This document shows, one piece after another, positions 6,104 through 9,686 of a DNA stretch of 9,686 nt; position 1 is the stretch's first letter, and each line of letters opens with the position of its first letter. The notes below the pieces were generated by a model that ran no database searches, had not been told where the DNA came from, and saw only the letters and a program-made list of their open reading frames with translations. The stretch spans positions 1 to 9,686 of the forward strand of contig CAYZPB010000037.1 in the NCBI GenBank assembly GCA_964480445.1, written 5' to 3'. This DNA comes from CAYZPB01 sp964480445 (GTDB taxonomy: Bacteria; Bacillota; Bacilli; Tepidibacillales; Tepidibacillaceae). Position numbers and translations under genes: made by a program.

Positions 6104-6144
6104 CAAAAAAAGATTGAGTCCATTTACAGAAAACGGCTCAATCT
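6104..6144 (-). terminator. Rho-independent terminator of the glycine cleavage operon
   Basis: On the - strand agattgag (6137-6144) pairs with ctcaatct (6111-6118). The stem can extend by two G-C pairs past a bulged A, and is followed by a run of T (6104-6110, seven T counting the closing pair). It begins about 30 nt after the gcvPB stop and separates the gcv operon from nrdJ. Confidence 0.85.
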
Positions 6145-6173
6145 GTTGTTTCTACTTAGCTATATTTAGTAGA

Positions 6174-7637
6174 TTACTCTTCAGTCTGCCTATAGGTTAA
6201 TATCAAATTCCTTGCTGCCCGAGCTTCATTTAGACGACCAACTACAGTTGTGTGCGGTGCAGTTGTTACAATATCGGGACTTTTTTTAGCCTCTTGAGCT
6301 ATATTGATTAGAATATCAACATACTCATCAAGCGTCTCCTTGCTCTCTGTCTCAGTTGGCTCAATCATTAAGCACTCATCAACAATTAGTGGAAAATAAA
6401 TCGTCGGCGGATGCACTCCAAAATCAAGTAATCTTTTGGCTATATCTAAGGCTCTAACTCCATTTTCCCTCTGCCAAGCGCCCGAAAGAACAAACTCATG
6501 CATACAAATTCGTTGATAAGGTAGGAGGAAGTACTTCTCTAAGCGTTTTAACATATAGTTAGCATTTAAAACTGCATCTGTTGCAGCTCGCTTTAACCCT
6601 ACTGCCCCCATCGACATAATATATGCATAGGCTTTAACTAATACCGCAAAGTTACCATAAAATAGTTTTACCTTGCCAATCGAATGCGGAAGATCATAAT
6701 TCAAATAATAGCCCTGCTCACTCTTTTCCACCATCGGTTTTGGGAGAAAAGGCACAAGCGATTTCTTAACACCTACTGGTCCTGCTCCCGGCCCACCGCC
6801 ACCGTGTGGTGTCGCAAAAGTTTTGTGTAGATTTAGATGAACTACATCAAAGCCCATATCTCCAGGTCGCACGATTCCCATAATCGCATTCGCATTGGCA
6901 CCATCATAATAAATTAAGCCGCCAGCGTCGTGGACCAGCTGCGTAATTTTAATAATATCCTTTTCAAATAGACCAAGCGTGTTCGGATTGGTAAGCATCA
7001 ATGCTGCAGTATCCTCCGCTACAAGCTCGCGTAAAGTTGTAAGATCAACGTTTCCTTCGGCGTTAGAAGGTACCGTTACTACTTCGTAACCAGCAATTAC
7101 CACTGAGGCCGGGTTTGTTCCATGTGCTGAATCTGGGATAATAACTTTGTTTTTATGAAAATCACCGCGACTCTCATGGTAGGCTTTAATCATCATTAAT
7201 CCGACCCATTCACCATGCGCCCCTGCTGCAGGTTGTAAGGTTACCTGGTCCATCCCCGTGATTTCAGCAAGTTGTTTCTGCAAATTATACATTAGCTCTA
7301 AAGAGCCTTGAATAGTCTCCTCAGCTTGGTAGGGATGTGTCTGGGTGAAACCAGTAAGATTAGCTACATCCTCATTAATCTTCGGATTATATTTCATTGT
7401 ACAAGAACCAAGTGGATAAAAACCGGAATCAACACCGTGGTTACGTGTCGATAGGCGTGTGTAATGTCTCACTAAATCTAATTCAGAAACCTCAGGATAA
7501 GCAAGCTCATTCTCGCGTAATAGTTCAGCAGGTACCAAGTCCGACAATTCTTTCATTGGTATGTCGAGTTCACTTAGACTATAGGCTATCCGACCCTTGC
7601 TACTTGTTTCAAAAATTAATGGGCTATCCTTTTTCAC
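6174..7637 (-). CDS. gcvPB: Glycine dehydrogenase (decarboxylating) subunit 2, P-protein beta
   Basis: This is the C-terminal half of the P-protein, split into two subunits in Firmicutes, archaea and some other bacteria. With GcvPA it decarboxylates glycine using pyridoxal phosphate and passes the aminomethyl group to lipoylated GcvH. The 487 residues are full length. The PLP Schiff-base lysine is Lys272 in HLNLHKTF, followed by the glycine-rich PHGGGGPGAGP. The PLP-ring Asp245 (YYDGAN) and His171 (DSAHGTNPAS) are present, as is the N-terminal GFYPLGSCTMKYNP (72-85). The start is a GTG that overlaps the gcvPA stop in GTGA, with GGAGG at 7645-7649 seven nt upstream, so the two subunits are probably translationally coupled for equal amounts. 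It is the last gene of the operon and is followed by a terminator. Confidence 0.97.
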   Translation of the reverse strand: MKKDSPLIFETSSKGRIAYSLSELDIPMKELSDLVPAELLRENELAYPEVSELDLVRHYTRLSTRNHGVDSGFYPLGSCTMKYNPKINEDVANLTGFTQTHPYQAEETIQGSLELMYNLQKQLAEITGMDQVTLQPAAGAHGEWVGLMMIKAYHESRGDFHKNKVIIPDSAHGTNPASVVIAGYEVVTVPSNAEGNVDLTTLRELVAEDTAALMLTNPNTLGLFEKDIIKITQLVHDAGGLIYYDGANANAIMGIVRPGDMGFDVVHLNLHKTFATPHGGGGPGAGPVGVKKSLVPFLPKPMVEKSEQGYYLNYDLPHSIGKVKLFYGNFAVLVKAYAYIMSMGAVGLKRAATDAVLNANYMLKRLEKYFLLPYQRICMHEFVLSGAWQRENGVRALDIAKRLLDFGVHPPTIYFPLIVDECLMIEPTETESKETLDEYVDILINIAQEAKKSPDIVTTAPHTTVVGRLNEARAARNLILTYRQTEE

Positions 7638-8977
7638 AATATCGCCTCCAATCGTTCGACGAAACGTTCAATCTCTATTCTGCTTTTTTCCTCAGTAACA
7701 GCTACAAGTAACAGATTCTCCATCCCTGGATAGTCGCGTCCTAGCTCATAACCGCCGATAATCATCTCTTTCTGTAGCTCGTGGTTAACCTCAGCTGCTG
7801 GCCGTGGTAATCTAACCATGAACTCATTAAAGAACGAGCCAGGATTGACAATCTCCACACCCGGTACTCTTTGAAGTAGTTGATATGCATAATTAGCTTT
7901 TTGCATATTCTGAGTCGCCACCTCGCGCATACCTCTTTTACCCATTGTGCTCATATAAATAGCAGAGGTAAGAGCCATTAGAGCTTGATTAGAGCAGATA
8001 TTAGAGGTCGCTTTTTCGCGACGGATATGCTGCTCACGTGCCTGTAAAGTCAATACATAGCCAACCTTTCCTTCCTGGTCAGTCGTTTCACCGACAATCC
8101 GCCCTGGCATCCTGCGCACATGCTTTTTGCGCGTTGCAAAAAATCCTGCGTGCGGTCCCCCAAGATTCGGTGCTAAGCCCAATGGTTGGCAATCACCAAT
8201 TACAATATCTGCACCATAATCACCAGGAGCTTTTAATACTCCTAATGCCAATGGATTAGCGCTAACAATCAGAAGCCCTTTAAAGCGATGAGCAAGCTGC
8301 TCTATCACCTTCATTTCCTCTATCAAACCAAAAAAATTCGGATACTGAACCACAACAGCCGCAGTCTTATCATCAATTTTTTGCTCTAACTCGGAAAGAT
8401 TAGTTAGGCCGTCCCGTTGCCCAATCTCCACAAGCTCTATACCCTGTCCGATTGCACGTCTGCGTAAAATAGCTCGAGCCTCAGGATGAACCGTCTCAGA
8501 AATAATAATTTTGTTAAGTTTGGTAGCAGCTGTTGCCATTGCGCAAGCATCAGCTAAAGCGGTTCCCCCGTCGTACATCGATGAGTTAGCAACTTCCATC
8601 CCAGTTAGTTCGGCAATCATCGTTTGAAACTCAAAAAGCGCCTGCAATGCACCCTGACTAATCTCTGCTTGATAAGGCGTATAGGATGTAACAAACTCCG
8701 AACGCGATGCTAAATGCTTGACTACGCTTGGAATAAAATGTTGGTAGACGCCAGCACCTAAAAAACTGGAGTATTCCTGCAGGGTAATATTTTTTGCAGC
8801 AAGCTGGCTAAAATGTCGCATTAACTCTTGCTCAGAGAGTGCTCGGGGCAAGCTTAAAACGTCAGCTCTTAATTCCGGTGGAATGTCGGCAAATAGCTCC
8901 TCTTCATCTGTTATTCCAATTTCCGCCAGCATTTCTATGTGATCTTGTTCCGTTTTGGGAAGATATCGGCAGTTCAT
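7634..8977 (-). CDS. gcvPA: Glycine dehydrogenase (decarboxylating) subunit 1, P-protein alpha
   Basis: This is the N-terminal half of the split P-protein, the partner of GcvPB in the heterotetramer that decarboxylates glycine. Its 447 residues fit the family length. It begins with the typical RYLPKTEQD and has SFLGAGVYQHFIP (71-83), YTPYQAEISQG (99-109) and SMYDGGTALADA (133-144), all characteristic of this subunit. As expected it lacks the PLP lysine motif, which is on GcvPB. The ATG lies 13 nt after the gcvH stop, and its ribosome binding site TAGGAGTGAG (8984-8993) overlaps that stop codon. It shares 4 bp with gcvPB. The tight packing with gcvH and gcvPB shows a single operon. Confidence 0.97.
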   Translation of the reverse strand: MNCRYLPKTEQDHIEMLAEIGITDEEELFADIPPELRADVLSLPRALSEQELMRHFSQLAAKNITLQEYSSFLGAGVYQHFIPSVVKHLASRSEFVTSYTPYQAEISQGALQALFEFQTMIAELTGMEVANSSMYDGGTALADACAMATAATKLNKIIISETVHPEARAILRRRAIGQGIELVEIGQRDGLTNLSELEQKIDDKTAAVVVQYPNFFGLIEEMKVIEQLAHRFKGLLIVSANPLALGVLKAPGDYGADIVIGDCQPLGLAPNLGGPHAGFFATRKKHVRRMPGRIVGETTDQEGKVGYVLTLQAREQHIRREKATSNICSNQALMALTSAIYMSTMGKRGMREVATQNMQKANYAYQLLQRVPGVEIVNPGSFFNEFMVRLPRPAAEVNHELQKEMIIGGYELGRDYPGMENLLLVAVTEEKSRIEIERFVERLEAIL

Positions 8978-8990
8978 TTTCGGCTCACTC

Positions 8991-9377
8991 CTATGCTAAT
9001 TCTTCTATATACTTATCATACTCTGCCGCTGTTAAAAGGTCTTCAACCTCGCCAGCTAAATCAATCTTAACAATCCAGCCTTCGCCATAAGGGTCCTCAT
9101 TAAGTAGCTGCGGTTCGTCCTCAAGCTTGTCATTTACTTCTGTCACGCTACCTGCAACCGGCATAAAAACCTCAGAGACTGCTTTAACAGATTCAACCGA
9201 ACTAAAACTTTCACCCTGAGTTAGTTCATTATCTAGCTCGGGCAACTCAACAAAAACTATATCGCCCATCGCTTCCTGCGCAAAATCAGTAATCCCAATT
9301 ACGACCTTATTATCTGCCAAAAGTTCCACCCATTCATGGTCCTTGCTGTACATTAACACAGTTTTATCTCTGCTCAT
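8991..9377 (-). CDS. gcvH: Glycine cleavage system H protein (lipoyl carrier)
   Basis: GcvH carries the aminomethyl group on its lipoyl arm from the P-protein to the T-protein and then brings the dihydrolipoyl arm to dihydrolipoamide dehydrogenase. The 128 residues have the family pattern: YSKDHEWVE (10-18), ITDFAQEAMGDIVFVELP (29-46), the lipoylated Lys65 in SVESVKAVSE, and NEDPYGEGW (93-101). The ATG at 9377 has AGGAGG at 9385-9390 with 7-nt spacing. It lies between gcvT (71 bp upstream) and gcvPA (13 bp downstream). The 71-bp gap to gcvT is AT-rich and holds only a weak 7-bp A/T hairpin (9409-9427). Lipoylation enzymes are not in the window. Confidence 0.97.
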   Translation of the reverse strand: MSRDKTVLMYSKDHEWVELLADNKVVIGITDFAQEAMGDIVFVELPELDNELTQGESFSSVESVKAVSEVFMPVAGSVTEVNDKLEDEPQLLNEDPYGEGWIVKIDLAGEVEDLLTAAEYDKYIEELA

Positions 9378-9384
9378 TTTACTT

Positions 9385-9390
9385 CCTCCT
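9385..9390 (-). promoter_or_regulatory. gcvH ribosome binding site that decides the start
   Basis: A perfect AGGAGG 7 nt before the ATG at 9377 favours this start over the in-frame ATG at 9353 (residue 9), which directly precedes the conserved YSKDHEW but lacks a good ribosome binding site. Confidence 0.85.
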
Positions 9391-9448
9391 CACTTATAAT
9401 CGTTTGTTAATTTTTATCACAAAAATTTGCTTATGTAACTATGATATT

Positions 9449-9686
9449 CTATTTCTTCCGTTGATAAAAGGGCGTTTTGATAATTTCTGCACGTAATTTT
9501 TTCCCGCGGATTTCTACATATACTTGCTTACCAATCGCCGCTGCCTCGCTGCTGATTAGCGCAAGCCCAATGTTCTTTTTCAGTGTTGGTGAAGAAGTGC
9601 CAGAGGTCACATACCCCAGTTCATGTTCAGTTTCATCATAGACTAAATAACCGGTCCGTGGAATTCCTCGCTCCAGCATCTCAATG
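9449..9686 (-). CDS. gcvT: Glycine cleavage system T protein (aminomethyltransferase), C-terminal part, cut by the window edge
   Basis: Only the last 79 or so residues are present; the 5' part lies beyond the right edge. GcvT transfers the methylene group from the aminomethyl-lipoyl arm of GcvH to tetrahydrofolate and releases ammonia. The visible part is the C-terminal barrel domain, recognised by IEMLERGIPRTGY, LGYVTSGTSSPTLKKNIGLAL and the end KTPFYQRKK, close to the Bacillus type. The catalytic N-terminal domain is not visible, so its integrity cannot be judged. It is the first visible gene of the gcvT-gcvH-gcvPA-gcvPB operon; any promoter or glycine riboswitch would lie outside the window. 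Confidence 0.93.
   Translation of the reverse strand, partial: IEMLERGIPRTGYLVYDETEHELGYVTSGTSSPTLKKNIGLALISSEAAAIGKQVYVEIRGKKLRAEIIKTPFYQRKK

Noticed and set aside
5897..6173. Cobalamin riboswitch upstream of the B12-dependent reductase
   Set aside because: No B12-box (GCCACTG-type core) is present in sense orientation, and the leader of about 100 nt is too short for the full aptamer.
1310..9090. Open + strand frames of 60-100 codons opposite efp, nrdJ and the gcv genes
   Set aside because: They are antisense to well-identified conserved genes and encode no recognisable protein features.
8991..9353. Alternative GcvH start at residue 9
   Set aside because: It sits just before the conserved YSKDHEW, but the upstream ATG has a perfect AGGAGG and this one does not.
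9409..9427. Hairpin between gcvT and gcvH as a terminator or riboswitch
   Set aside because: The stem is seven A/T pairs only, has no T run after it, and lies inside an operon; a glycine riboswitch would be expected before gcvT, outside the window.

Overview
The window looks like part of the chromosome of a low-GC, Gram-positive, probably anaerobic Firmicute of the Clostridia type. The evidence is the AT-rich sequence with strong AGGAGG-type ribosome binding sites, the split glycine decarboxylase (gcvPA and gcvPB as separate genes), the gene order aroQ - Xaa-Pro peptidase - efp that is also known from Bacillus subtilis (yqhS-yqhT-efp), and a B12-dependent ribonucleotide reductase. A run of exactly 100 N (1665-1764) shows that this is a scaffolded draft or metagenome assembly. 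I cannot name the genus.

Layout. On the + strand, 5-992 holds two tandem paralogous lipoprotein genes of unknown function. Each has a lipobox signal peptide, a low-complexity acidic Pro/Glu linker made of short in-frame repeats, and a conserved domain of about 87 residues that I do not recognise. They end at a bidirectional terminator (1012-1045). Everything else lies on the - strand. Reading in its direction of transcription: the 3' end of gcvT (cut by the window edge), gcvH, gcvPA, gcvPB, a terminator, a spacer of about 280 bp with a promoter and possible NrdR sites, nrdJ, aroQ, a Xaa-Pro peptidase, and efp.

How the genes work together. gcvT-gcvH-gcvPA-gcvPB encode the P, H and T proteins of the glycine cleavage system; the fourth component, dihydrolipoamide dehydrogenase, is not in the window. 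NrdJ makes deoxyribonucleotides with adenosylcobalamin and needs no oxygen. AroQ is the third step of the shikimate pathway. The Xaa-Pro peptidase and EF-P both act on proline-containing peptides, one by cleaving Xaa-Pro bonds and the other by relieving ribosome stalls at prolines. The N gap between them has identical 14-bp ends and is probably an unmerged contig overlap rather than missing sequence.

Most of the window is well-understood core metabolism. The least explained part is the lipoprotein pair. Secondary points of interest are the regulatory region of nrdJ and an extra beta-rich segment near the NrdJ N-terminus.
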